Source: Zasmidium citrigriseum (taxonomy: Eukaryota > Ascomycota > Dothideomycetes > Mycosphaerellales > Mycosphaerellaceae). From it: a DNA stretch of 64,000 nucleotides. The notes under the pieces are model-generated. The model did no database searches. It had not been told where the DNA came from and worked only from the letters and a program-made list of their open reading frames with translations. A program made the translations under genes and the position numbers. This document shows, one piece after another, positions 13,901 through 25,335 of this stretch (the stretch's first letter is position 1; every line of letters begins with the position of its first letter). The stretch is from the NCBI GenBank assembly GCA_002786025.1, contig NHNW01000079.1:1-64000 (forward strand). Reading direction: 5' to 3'.

Positions 13901-15577
13901 CGATAAAGCCGAGCCGGATAGAGATAAGTTTATTAATAATACGGCCGACTTCGAGACTTATAATATATTATAGAACGTAGAGTAGGAGGCGGAGGTTACT
14001 TAGGCGGTAGTAGACGTACGCTCATAATACTAATCTAGATCGTAACTATATATCGCTCTATAGAAGCGCTTCGATATCGGTTTCGAGTAGCGTATATATA
14101 TTAGGCGGCGTAAATATATACGTATACTATAGCGTAATTGTATCGAGTAGCGTAAGGACTATAAGTAGGCTAAGCGGCTTAGCGCGTTAACGCCGCGCCT
14201 TACGTATATCTTCGCGCTTCTCGAACTACCTTAGCCCGCTTAGCCTACTTAGTATCCTTAACTACGCTCGCCTTTTAGGTTTTCTAGACGTAAGCTAAGC
14301 TAGATAAAGAGAATATTATAGGGTAGTAACTAAAGGTAGATCTAAAGATTAAGTATTTACTATAGATTTAAGGCTTAGGTATTTCCTAATAATATAATAT
14401 AAGGCCTTACTATTAGTATATATTTATAGTCTAATAGTAGGTATCTTAGCTAAGCTACTCTAGTTTAAGTATATTAATTAGTATACTAGATTTTACTATA
14501 AGCTTTATATAGGTAAAGAGGCGATTAAGCGTAGCGGTAGCGCCTATACTATATACTAGGAGGAGATAAATTATATTATAGCGGGTAAGAATCGTAGTAG
14601 AGAAGTAGTTAAGCGCTTTTAGCGCGAAATCCACCTAAAAGTTATACTAAAGTTTACCTAATACTATAACGTTATACTATTACTCTTCGTAGCGCGTAGC
14701 GCGATAGTAGTACTATAGTAGCGCCTATTAAGTAGCTTTACGTACGCCTTTTAAAGAGAGGTTTAATATCGTACGCGCTTACGCTTATAAGAGTAAGCCT
14801 TATAGGCGTCTAAATATACTATATAGTAAGCTATAGTCTCTCCTCTCGCCCTTAAAACTCCCGCGTAGGAGTTTATTTTATTACCTTCCTTAATAAATCG
14901 CCTCTACTAGCTACTCGAGTATTATAATATTAAACTCGTTCTATAGATCTCGCCTTAAGTACGACTCTATAACTCCTTAAACTTATTATATATCTCGCTT
15001 AACCTTTTTAAGCTTACTAACGATATACCTTTAATAATAATTTTAGTAGGGATATAGAGGAGGAATATACTACTAGATTCGATATAATTAAATACTTACG
15101 TCTAAAGTACTTAGACTACTAGTATTATACGCGAGCTTACGTTTACGACTATCCTAATACTTACTATTACTAAGGACCTATTTACTAAAGAGATTAACGA
15201 ATAGAGAACGGTAGTAGCTAGTAGCGATACTAGTAGGGAGAATACGGTACTAGTACTAGAAGTAGATAGTAGAATCGAGGCTTCGACGAAGTACTTCTTA
15301 GACGTTAAGAAGAAAAATATATATTTAGTAGTACTTAAATTCTAGTTAGATAATAACCGTAGGTATCCGAAGCTAATCCGCTATTCTTAATCTTAAGTAG
15401 TAGGAAGTATAGCCCTCCTAGTACTAGCCCTCCTTTATATTACGGACTAGTAAGATCCTACTATTAATAGATCGCTCTTAATATTATAGAGAAGTTATAG
15501 TATATTTCTTTACGAGACTAACTATATTAATAAAAAGACGTAATCCGCAGATAGAGAGGTAAGTAGATAGATATCTA

Positions 15578-15855
15578 GCGAAGGTTAGCTATAGAGAACT
15601 TATCTAATATTTTCGAAGCTCTTCTATACTATCTAGGGATTATTATAGAGAGGGTATATTAATATATATACTTTAAGGGTTAGTTTAAGTAAGGCTTAGA
15701 GATATCGAGCGAATATCTACTATAGAGAACTCGTCTAATATTTATAATATATATCTATATTAGCTAAGGATCTTTACGGAGAGTTAAGGTTAATATATAT
15801 ACTTCGAGGGCTAGGTTAAGTAAGGCTTAGAGATATTAAGCGAATATCTACTAGG
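15578..15855. repeat. Two 131-bp tandem repeat units plus a partial third
   Basis: The unit beginning GCGAA(G/T)(G/A)TTAGC or GCGAATATCTAC, followed by TATAGAGAACT and ending in TAAGGCTTAGAGATAT, starts at 15,578, 15,709 and 15,840, a constant spacing of 131 bp. The units differ at scattered positions. No coding potential is visible. Minisatellite or element subrepeats are both possible. Confidence 0.75.
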
Positions 15856-15949
15856 GAGGATATATATAATACTTAGAAAGACTCGTTAATACGAATTAAT
15901 AATCGTAAGTAAGGTCGTTATTTATAGAGCGTACTTCTAAAGTAAGTTA

Positions 15950-15987
15950 AAGTAAGTAAGTAGGTAAGTAAGTAGGTAAGTAAGTAC
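15950..15987. repeat. (AAGT)n/(AGGT) microsatellite
   Basis: A run of AAGT tetranucleotides with interspersed AGGT units lies about 100 bp downstream of the 131-bp repeats. It lacks CA and TG, so RIP would leave it unchanged. Confidence 0.8.
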
Positions 15988-18231
15988 TAACTAGCTAGTA
16001 TTAACTAACTACTATCCTAATATTACTTCGTTATAGCTAATAGAAACTAATAGAGACTATAAGAGACGAAGCCGCCTAACGTTTCTACTAGTATCCGAAA
16101 ATCGAGGGGGCTTTAAAGTTATCTAATACTTTATAAATATCCCCTTCTATATTTCTAGTAGTCTCGATAATATTATCTTCGATCCTATTAGTATAGCTAA
16201 AGCCTAGCGGACGTACGCTTATATAAACTAAACTACTAGCGAGTATACGATAGCTAATACGAGAAAAGCTTAGGTAGATTATAGATATAAGCTAGTAGGT
16301 ACGTTAAAGGGTACGTAGAGGATCGTTATAGCCTATTAAGTAAAGGAAACGGACTTTCTATAGTTCCTCTTTATACTACTAACTAATATAGCTATAGAGT
16401 ATATCGTCCTTACGCTCTAGCTATAATATACTACTAATAGTAAGTATTAAAGCTACTATAGCTATATTAAGTCCTCGCTAACTTACGATATAGTTAATAG
16501 TCTAGCTACCTAAATCCTTCTTAGCTCTTATTATAACTTCTCTTCGAGCGCGTAGGTAGTTAGAGTCTACTAAATCTTCTATAGTTACTAGACTATCTAG
16601 GTTCTCGTCTTCGTATAAAGTAGCTTCGATACTATATAGGTCGCTTTTTATCCTATTATATTATTATTATTACTAAGGTATAGATTAAACGCGACGTGTT
16701 TTAGACCTTAGGTAGAAATAAACGCTAAGTAAAGGATTCTCGCCTATTTTACTCGAAAAGGAGAGGCGTCGTAGCCTTAGGCTACTAGGGTTACTTAGAG
16801 TAAGGGTTATACGAAACCTATAGGAAAAGGCTTTAAACGACGATAATACTACTTAAGAGTTCTATATTTATTTAATCCTTTTAAAAATTGTATAATATAG
16901 TTGTATCTATAGCTAGATATTACTCTAGGGGTCTTTTAGCTAGTCTAAATAGCCTTATAAAGGAAGTCTAGGTATCTCTAGTTTTTGCTATAAATATTAA
17001 AATCTAATATACTTATAATTAAAAAATATACTACTTATTACTACTATTGTAATATTTGTCCTTCTTATAACTTAAAGTCGCTATCTAATAATCTTTTAAC
17101 GATACTAAGGATAGCGTAAGCTCCTAATCGAAACTAGGAATATCTAATTAATCTAGCGAACGCTCTACTACGCTAGGAAATACTCTTTTATATATAGTCT
17201 AGGTAAAGTAAACTAGATTATTTCTAAGTAGTAGTAAGTTCTAGAGCTACTACGTAAGACTAGAGGTCGTCTACTCTATAGTAGTAAGCCGATCCTTAAG
17301 GACGATATTCTCTCGCTATACGTCTTTAATAATCTTTAAAAGCTACTTAGAGCTAATACCTATATCCTAGAATAGAGTATAAGAAGCTAGTAGGCTAGCT
17401 TAATAGTACTATATTCGTACGCTTAGTACTATAAAAATCTAAGTACGTAAGTAGCTTACTAGCTTATTCTTATATTTATAATACGTATAAACAATACTCT
17501 CGTTATTAGCTAGTATTCTATAGGGCCCGTATCTATTTCGAAGATACTACTAGTAAGGCTATAGTACTACTATACCTTCTAGAGTCTCTATAATCTAGCT
17601 AGTAGTATCGTACTTCTATAAATTAGTCGTAGTATTCTTACGTATACTATAGTCTCTAGTAGTAGCCTTATCTAGCTATTATTACTATTTCTACTCTAAA
17701 ACGGACTACTATATATCCCTAGGGCTATAAGAAGGATTTAAAGACTATAAATAGCGAAGCTTTATACTACGAAAGAGTTAGTAAGGCGTTAGGGATTATA
17801 GAGAAGAGGGTCTTATAAAGCTATTAGAATACTAATATTAGTATTACGTTTATAGCGCTATATAACTAGCCTTATCTATAAGGAACTAGCTAGCCTTTAG
17901 GAAGTAGAAATAGCGTTTAAGATAGGAAGGAAGATATCGTTACTAGTATAATAGAGGTATCGTCGTAGCTAGTATTAGACTTAGAACCCGCTAGAGACTA
18001 CTAGAGTCTCTATTCTCTAGATCCCTAATAATAGTCGTTTAAGGCTAATAGCCTATAAATAAATACCTCTTAACCTAAATATATAAGTAGTAACGTAAAG
18101 GGTACTATACTATAGGTTTGTTTTCTAGTTCGACGCGCGACTATTATTAATACTATAACTAATATAGATAGGTAGTAGGGCGGGGGTTATAAGAATATAA
18201 CGTAAACTTATATAGATTAAATAGAGTAGTC

Positions 18232-18258
18232 GTTACTCTTCGTAGCGCGTAGAGTAAC
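18232..18258. repeat. 8-bp inverted repeat at the edge of the RIP block
   Basis: GTTACTCT and AGAGTAAC are exact inverted repeats separated by 11 bp containing TCGTAGCGCG. The position coincides with the composition switch. A related string, CTCTTCGTAGCGCGTAG, occurs near 14,683 inside the block. It may mark the end of the last repeated element. Confidence 0.45.
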
Positions 18259-18493
18259 CCTATGTATAAGGTGTTAAAAGGAAGATTTAGTTAATAGGTA
18301 GTTAAGAAAGCGGTAGAAAGCGGTAGGAAAGGAAGCGGGGAAACGAAATGATAGTCGTGTAGGTACGGGCGCCCCTATACGATGTGAGACAATAGAGGTA
18401 AGTCGAAACATCTCTTGTGTCTATCTTCTCTAAGTATACTGTTCCTCTCTATATGTCCACATAACCCACTATCAAGAAAGAGTCGTGGCCAAA

Positions 18494-19118
18494 ATGTTAC
18501 TCCTCCCAGCAGCCCTCACACTGCTCCTCACCTCGGTGACCGCGCAAGTCCAACAATCCATCGTAAACCCAACCACAGCCGCCAGCACCGCGACACCTCT
18601 CCCCAGCGCGAGCGGATACGCATACATAGGCTGTTGGAATGAGACAACACAAATCGAAAACACAGGCGGAATGCGAGCCCTCGCCAACGGCAACTCGGTA
18701 TGATAGATCCCTCACCTCAACTTTCACACCCATAACCCTCCCAAACACCCACACCCCAGCACCTTTTCCCCCCGCACTAACAACCTCCAAGTCCGCAAAC
18801 AACACCCTAACCCCCCTCACCTGCCTCGCCTTCTGCACCGCCGCAAACGCCCAATACGCCGGTCTCGAATACGGCCGCGAATGCTACTGCGCATCCTACC
18901 TCTCTTCCTTCAGCACCAAACTCAACGAATCCCGCTGTAATTACGCCTGCAACGGGAATAGTTCCGAGATTTGTGGTGGGAGTCTCGCTCTGACGTTGTA
19001 TAATCGGACGGGCGATGGGAGTAGTACGGGCGGTGTTGCGGGACGGTGGAGTGCGGATGGGGCGGCGTGGTATGCGGTTGCGGGGGTTGGGATGTTGGTT
19101 TTTGCGGCGGTGCTGTAA
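18494..19118 (+). CDS. Small secreted WSC-domain protein, probably GPI-anchored
   Basis: Two exons, 18494-18697 and 18792-19118, with a 94-bp GT-AG intron, give 176 residues. The signal peptide is MLLLPAALTLLLTSVTAQ. A Ser/Thr-rich linker is followed by one WSC domain, from YIGCWNETT through LTCLAFC and CYCASYL to SEICGG, with the cysteine pattern typical of this carbohydrate-binding domain. The C terminus is a short hydrophobic tail without a cytoplasmic region, as expected for a GPI signal. It is too short to be a full WSC stress sensor, so a wall-bound glycan-binding protein is more likely. An upstream GTG in frame at 18485 was not used. It lies about 230 bp from the RIP block. Confidence 0.8.
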
Positions 19119-19353
19119 ACAGGAGGAGGAATGGTCTGGGTGGAGATTTGAGGAATTAGTTTGAAGAGCCAGGACAAAAGATTTTGAGGATTGAAGAGAC
19201 AGATGACTACACGACATACTTGAAAGATACCCTACAGCACGACCGCCCACAGCAAGAGCAAGAGTTATCGGATTTCCATAGGCAGAGAATTACAACACAC
19301 AATCAATTCTCAGGTTCAAAAACTCCTCCCAAGACAATGCGAAACACAGTCGA

Positions 19354-22300
19354 TCAGTGTTCCTCCCCCTCGACTGGCAAAACCGTAGGTCTCAAGATCC
19401 CCCTCCGATTCCTGCCACCAAGTCCCAGCTCCCTCAACTCCACCGTCTTCGGCCGTCGATACGTATACCCAAAGAACGCGCCCTTCTTCCTCAGCTCCAT
19501 CACTTTCCGCCCAACCTCCGGATCCCGCAACATCTTGTCACGAGGCCTCTTCTTCTCTTTCTTGGGCCGCGACGGGGTGGGAGCCACTTCGATACCCAAC
19601 TCCTGCCTCTTCTCGGCCACTTCGACGACCCGCTCTGCCTTCCACTTCTCGTAATCGACGCCGAAGTGCTCTTTGATCCGCTGCAGCTCGCCATCAGAGC
19701 AGGATTCGATACCAAGGTCGCGTTTCTCCTGGCGGGTACGTTCACTTTTCCAGCGTGCGTAGTGATGGCCGAGAGTCACGGCAATCTGTTCTTCACAAGC
19801 ATTCTCTTCGAGACGCTCCTTCTCGAGGTGCTCTTTGATGCTTTCGTAGCTGGAAGACTCATCGGTCAGGATGTCCTTCTCTTCCTCGAAGTACTTGGTG
19901 ATGGATTGATTCTCCTTTACACGAGGAACGAAAGGCGGCTGCGTCAGATGGTGCTGCGTCCACTGAATGCCGTGGAAGAACTTATGCTGCTTGATCTCTT
20001 CGGCTCCGTTGGCGTAGACGTGACGAGCCAACGGGCTGGTTTGGGAGGCGGTGGAGTGGCGGCGGGCGATTCGGCTCTCGGTATGGCGATATTGTCTCGA
20101 GCTCAGACGAGACTCCTTGTCGGTCAGCAGGAATTGCATGAGATCGATCACCGTCTCACTCGGCGGCGGCAACCACCTTCTCGACTCTGAAGACGGTCGT
20201 GCCCAACGTTCGTGGTTTGGGAAGTGAAGCGTGGTCTTGTGGCTGACGATGCTCTCTTTGGTTCTCTGGCGGTTCTCGCAGTAGAATGGTGTTCGACCGT
20301 AGAGACATTCGTACAGGATGATGCCAATGCTCCACCAATCGCACCGGCCATCGTATGGATGTCCAAGAATGACCTCTGGCGCCATGTATTGGCTGGTACC
20401 AACGACACTGCGAGCCAGCTTGCGTCTTTCAACACGATTGCGCCAGTTGAGCAAGCCTTCTCGGCGAGCACCTTCCTCAGCGTCAGGCTTGGGTGTACCT
20501 CTTCCAGGAGAGCGATTTGAGTCAGCGCCGTCTTGCTGGCCGTCCATATCGTCGGCTTCATCAAGCTCATCGCCTTTGATCTTGATCCCGATCTTCTCCA
20601 GCAAAGTCTCCCGTTGGGTATTGTAGTAAGTCTGACTATGCGCCCAGTGACCATTGAAAGCAAGTCCAAAGTCCGAGATCTTCAGATGCCCCGACGAGCT
20701 GATCAAGAAGTTGTCCGGCTTGACATCGCGGTGGATCCACTTCATCTTGTGCGCTTCTTCGATGCAGAGGATCATCTCTGCCACGTACTACCGGGCGACT
20801 TCCTCTTCCAAGACATCCTCTCGCAGCAGCAAGCCGAGAAAGTCACCACCGATCATGTACTCCATGACGAGATACAGATTGGTGTTGTCTTGGAAGCTGG
20901 CGATGAGAGGGACGACCCATCGAGAGCCTTCTGATGCCACGAGGAAGTCTCGCTCAGCTCGCAGGTGGCCTTCTTGACAGGCTCGGAGCATCTCGGATTT
21001 GCGGATGACTTTCATGGCGTACACATCCCGGAGGGGCTGGCCAGCGGGGATATTGCGTTTCGCGGTGCCGTCGGTGTTGGCGACCTTGGCCGTGGAACTG
21101 GATTTCTGTGTTGAAGATTCGCCGTTCGATCCATTGGCGACAGGCTTATGGCCACGCTCCGTGACCAGACGGACAACGCCAAAGCTGCCTTTTCCAAGAA
21201 CTCGAATCGTGTCGTAGCCAGCAATCGAGATGCCTTTCATGTTTCGCCGGGTCATGGACGAAGCTTTCAGGACTCTCATCTGTCGAAGGTGATCACTTTC
21301 AGCTTTCAGCCATTGCTCTCTGGCTCTGACGCGATCTTCATGAGGCATGCCAATGTCAGCCATACGCTGTTCGAACTTCTTGCGGCGGATCGAGCGAGGC
21401 GAGCTTGGCTCCATCAGGATGCTATGGTAGGTCTCCAGGGCGCATTTGGCAGCGGCTGCGTTCTCGACTGTGGCAATAGAAGGCTCGGCATGGATGGTGA
21501 CCTCTTGCACTGGAATGTGAAGGAAACGACCACTGTCCTCTTCGATTGGAGGAAGGATGTTCTCATCAGTGTTGCCCGTGCCCTTGCTCAAGTTGGAGAG
21601 GGCATCTTCGGGTGACAGTCGCTTGTATCGAGATCCAGACGAGCCAGGAGGAGATGTGAATGAGGTGGCTCCCGTGGATGCTGTACTTGCCGGTGACCAG
21701 GTGGGATTCACGCCACCTCTGGCGGGAGTTGCTGAGGATGCAGTGCTCGGGGATGAATGACGATCGCCTCTTGAATGTCCATTGAGTTGCTCAGCACTCG
21801 TCGTGATGATGGGCACGTTCGGCTTTGCCCTTGATTTCGCCCGATGAATGACAGTATCCGTGCCGGAGGTGATGTTGAACTTGGACGCCAGATTCTCAAT
21901 CTTCTCCGAGACCTGCCGCGAGTGTCCACTGTCATGGGAGTCATGGGATCCATCGATCGGCATTGCTGTCTCCGGCTCTGCTGCTTCAGACTGCAGACTG
22001 TTCGGTCCGTCAAGCTGACTGTTGACAATGCCCTCGAATCTTACGGATCTTGTCGAGCGCTTTCGCTGGGGCGGCTGCAGCGCCAATGGCTCGCTACCGG
22101 TCGAAGATGACCGCCGCAGGGAATGGAGCCAGTACGAGCGGGGAGCCTCGCACAACACAGAGGGCGGCGGGGTGGCCGTGCGATGGTTTGGTGTAGCTGC
22201 ACCGTCCATCATTGGGCGAGCGGGACCTGCCAGGTCAATGTCAGCTTTACTTCATCGATCAACATGTACCAGCACTGACCGTGTGAAACAGCAGCGATCC

Positions 22301-22502
22301 TCTCGAAAAGTCTCGAAGCCGTGCGTCTGAGCCGCAACAAGGGAGCCGGGGGATCCTCTGGCGGCGGAGAATGAGGAGGGCTGGAGGGCGGTTTCGAGAC
22401 GCTACGCTTGCGCCAGATGCAAGACGGCCTCTTGCAGAGGGAGAAGGAGATGCCAGACGCTTCGCTATTCGCTTTACGTTTCCGGATGTTGATGAAAGGC
22501 AT
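19354..22502 (-). pseudogene. NDR-like AGC serine/threonine kinase interrupted by an in-frame TAG
   Basis: Exons 22502-22280 and 22226-19354 (53-bp intron) form one frame of 1,031 codons, broken once by TAG at 20790-20788. Before the stop: a Ser/Pro-rich N terminus, an NDR-type N-terminal regulatory segment (ESDHLRQMRVLKA), the glycine loop GKGSFG (about residue 420), the AMK lysine and the hinge EYMIGGDFL. After it: [12 protein letters not shown], a long activation-loop insert, [12 protein letters not shown], and a hydrophobic motif FFGYTYRR. The stop replaces the residue between EEVAR and YVAEM, where relatives have an aromatic residue, so TGG to TAG is the simplest origin. The truncated product (553 residues) lacks the catalytic loop. 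Possible causes are a real null allele, readthrough or a base error. No intron can remove the stop. Confidence 0.8.
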
Positions 22503-22923
22503 GCTTCATGCCAGTGAGGCGGGAAGCATGTAGAGATATGAATGGGTCGGCGTTGGGGTTATGAAGACGAATGGTTGAAGGTCGGGTGGTGACGATGAGG
22601 TTGGAAGTCAGGACGAAGACCGTGAGTTGGAAGCAGCTGCCCATTGTGTTGATGCTGATTGAGGAAAGCAGCATGTGGAGGTCCTGCGTTCCTTACGTGT
22701 AGAATGTAAAGGAAGTAGCGATGCTGGCGGCCTGGTTGTCAGTTCAGACCACCTTTTCGCCCTGTGCGACACCTTTTCCGAAACAGCGTTATCGATTGAA
22801 GGTTTCGTCGTTACCGTGCTCGCAACGCGGGCGATGCTCGTGCTATCAGAATCCTCATTTGCTGCGAATGACACGAGAAGGGAACGGTCGTTCAAGGTCA
22901 GAGATGCACAGTGTGACAGCATC
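22503..22923. other. Intergenic region between kinase and HET gene
   Basis: No supported gene. It holds the upstream region of the kinase and the 3' flank of the HET gene. The small ORFs here are non-homologous-looking and lack intron or domain support. Confidence 0.6.
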
Positions 22924-24894
22924 TCACTTCAACTCGAATTCACACTCTTTCAGCTCAAGATCCGGTGCGACCGTCAACAACTCGTGGTCCATGATACCAT
23001 GCACATATGCCAGACCTAGGAAAGTCCAAGTGTTGCCATCACCCGAGCGGCGCAGGCCAATCGGGTACCGACTGCCATAGGGAAGGACGATAACGTCCCT
23101 CTCTTCGATTTTCCAGGATGTAAACCCAATGAACCCGCATCTACTCACCATGAAATATCCCATGTCATTGCAAAAGCCACTCTCTTTGATAGAAAGCCCC
23201 GCAAGTAGCTGCCAGAAAACGGGTATGGCTATTCTTCTCCGCTTGATAGTCGACTTGGCCTTCTTCGATATGACACAGGCGACGTCATCCCAGACTAGAA
23301 AGAGATTCTGCGCATCTCTTACGTTTCGGATAATACGATCGCCGCTCGTGTAGACATCGCAGGGACAGCGACCAGGGCTGCCGGTTGCCAACATTTCGTA
23401 CGGGCTTCCACTAGGAAGGGGTTTCTTGAACAAGACACGCTGGCCAAGGGTCTTGCGCCCCAAAGAATTCCAGAAAGGAGGTGTGCGGATGCGCTTTCGC
23501 CTATCCATAGATGGAGAGGGGAATATCTCGTCGAAATACAGGCCTTTGGTCTTGAGAATGCCGTCTGTAGCATTGAAGGATACGTCGGCCTCACTTTTGG
23601 GACTAAGTGCGGTCCATCTTTCCTCCTTGATGCTGATGTTAGACACCCCGTACCTAGTGGTAGAGTAGAGAGTGAGGACTCGACGAATATCGTCCTCACC
23701 AAGAAACCACCATATCCATCGTGCAGGAAGGGGTATTAATCTCTTCAGCCAAGTCTTAGACTGCTCAATCAGATCGGGCTTTGGCCATGGGTTGAAGTTG
23801 ATCGCCCAGGACGGATGACCTTCTTCTTTCCGACAACCAAGGTCCAAGGCAAACCCGAAGAGTGTTCCAGTTTGACGTATGATAGTATATGTTGCTTGAG
23901 CAAAGACTTGAGATTTAATCTTGTCGTAGTCAATAGTGATGAGGCCGCGCTCGAGCGGTGTGAGCAATGAATGAAGGCTGAACACTTTGTCCCGCGGATC
24001 TTCACAGTCGGTCATCAGTGTCATTGGCAAGAGATCGAGCAAAGATCGTCGTGTCTGGCCATTTTCCGAACTTCCATAGATTCGCAGTCTCTCCAAGTGC
24101 TCCAGATGCCAGCCAAGACTGCGAAGCTTGGAGTAGACAAATGTGGATTCCAGCGACGATTCCACATAAGTGCCGTCTAGTGTGAGGTCGTGGAGACCGA
24201 TGTCTTCTCCTAGGCCCCACAGCTTCTTGCAGTAGGGTCCGAAGCATATACGAGGCTCTTGTGCAGCGCTCACATATTCTTGAAGGATCCAAGCTCTGGT
24301 ATGCCCTGCTCTAGGGTCAGCTAGGCATAATGATGCTACAGGGTGTCTTCCACTCTCCATACACAGTGGTTTTGTATGAGTTAGAGCATGCTTCAGCTGA
24401 CGGGCTTGATGCCTCCGAGACGTGCCCTTAGCATGTAGGTCTGGGCAGTCACCCAACCATATGATCACTCGTTTGGCTTTAGAGAAGATCTGACCCATAC
24501 GCACGACCTGTTCATTCTTCTCGGCAATCAAATCTTGATTGATGCATATCTGGTCAATCCATAGCCTTCTTGAATCTTCATGGCTTCGGAGCCTCTTCAG
24601 TGCCGCCAAGAGATTCTTTGTGACTGGAAATCGGCATGAGCCTTGGATCTGAATGAATCCGCAATCCTCCCAACTTCCCCATGCATACGAGAGAGCGTCG
24701 TATGGCTCGGAAGAAATCGGAACATCGTTCTCGGTACTCCTAGAGTCCTGAATTGTGGGCTGAAGTCGAGTGATTGAGAGCTGGCAACAGATAGGCTCGT
24801 TGTGTTTGCCAGGCAGAAGCTCGAGGATTCGTATCTCATCGGCTGGATCGATGGGCACGTCCGGATAGCTTGCGGTAGGTCTTCTGGAAGACAT
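22924..24894 (-). CDS. Heterokaryon-incompatibility (HET) domain protein
   Basis: A single exon encodes 656 residues from ATG 24894; the frame extends upstream only to a GTG. The HET domain occupies about residues 60-200, with the family landmarks YDALSYAWG, a long helical spacer, LWIDQICINQ, EQVVRMGQIF and RVIIWLGD. The remaining 400 residues have no motif I recognise, which is usual for these proteins. HET proteins trigger cell death when genetically different hyphae fuse, and most are orphan members of a large rapidly evolving family. It lies between the kinase and a divergently transcribed regulator (gap 441 bp). Confidence 0.9.
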   Translation of the reverse strand: MSSRRPTASYPDVPIDPADEIRILELLPGKHNEPICCQLSITRLQPTIQDSRSTENDVPISSEPYDALSYAWGSWEDCGFIQIQGSCRFPVTKNLLAALKRLRSHEDSRRLWIDQICINQDLIAEKNEQVVRMGQIFSKAKRVIIWLGDCPDLHAKGTSRRHQARQLKHALTHTKPLCMESGRHPVASLCLADPRAGHTRAWILQEYVSAAQEPRICFGPYCKKLWGLGEDIGLHDLTLDGTYVESSLESTFVYSKLRSLGWHLEHLERLRIYGSSENGQTRRSLLDLLPMTLMTDCEDPRDKVFSLHSLLTPLERGLITIDYDKIKSQVFAQATYTIIRQTGTLFGFALDLGCRKEEGHPSWAINFNPWPKPDLIEQSKTWLKRLIPLPARWIWWFLGEDDIRRVLTLYSTTRYGVSNISIKEERWTALSPKSEADVSFNATDGILKTKGLYFDEIFPSPSMDRRKRIRTPPFWNSLGRKTLGQRVLFKKPLPSGSPYEMLATGSPGRCPCDVYTSGDRIIRNVRDAQNLFLVWDDVACVISKKAKSTIKRRRIAIPVFWQLLAGLSIKESGFCNDMGYFMVSRCGFIGFTSWKIEERDVIVLPYGSRYPIGLRRSGDGNTWTFLGLAYVHGIMDHELLTVAPDLELKECEFELK

Positions 24895-25335
24895 AGTGAT
24901 CCATGATGCGGTCCACTCGGGCACATAGAGCCAGCTCAGTTCAACCTGAGAAGATATTGGGACGAGGCGTCAGCGAAATGGTGAGCTGAAAGCAGGCGAA
25001 GCGGCGGAGACGAGGACATGGATGCTGCAGGGTCGTGTAACCCAAACACGCCTGTTCCCGATGGAGTATGCCATTCTCATGGACCATCTTGCTTGAGTCT
25101 CGAAGCTTGAAGCGGATGAGGTTGTCGATGTACTTTGCAATATCGTTGTAGTTTTCCAACCCCTTTCGAGCACGGAAAGAACGTTTGCCTGACTTGTGTC
25201 AAAAGTGATCTACGGCCAGAAGTCGAAGGCTGAGTCATGCCTTCCGCGGCCTCTCCTCGTCTCTCGGGACCTTTGCCACGATCTCGACCGTCCGAGCAGT
25301 ATTGGGATGAGTAGCCGTCAGAGGCACGCTTTGGC
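24895..25335. promoter_or_regulatory. Shared upstream region of HET gene and Zn2Cys6 regulator
   Basis: Two divergently transcribed genes start at either end of this 441-bp gap, so it must contain both promoters. I see no clear TATA box or palindrome and no coding potential of its own. Confidence 0.5.

Larger units (their letters stand above)
1..18260. repeat. RIP-mutated repeat block with no intact gene
   Basis: The sequence is dominated by TA, while CpG remains common and CpA and TpG are almost absent. That is the signature of repeat-induced point mutation, which turns CpA into TpA on either strand. TAG and TAA stops fall in every frame, so no usable ORF exists. CA/TG return abruptly near 18,250-18,260, just before the WSC gene. 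Parts can still be read as old coding sequence, annotated separately. The stretches at about 1,870-4,700, 9,000-11,100 and 13,900-18,260 carry the same signature, but I could not assign them to an element. The original gene content is inferred from ghost reading frames only. Confidence 0.9.

Noticed and set aside
1..18260. Centromere or mitochondrial insertion as cause of AT richness
   Set aside because: CpG is kept and only CpA/TpG are lost, and ghost coding frames are present, which RIP explains and the alternatives do not.
20775..20800. Tiny intron removing the TAG in the kinase
   Set aside because: The only GT-AG pair around the stop would be about 14-22 nt, too short to splice, and the conserved kinase sequence is continuous on both sides.
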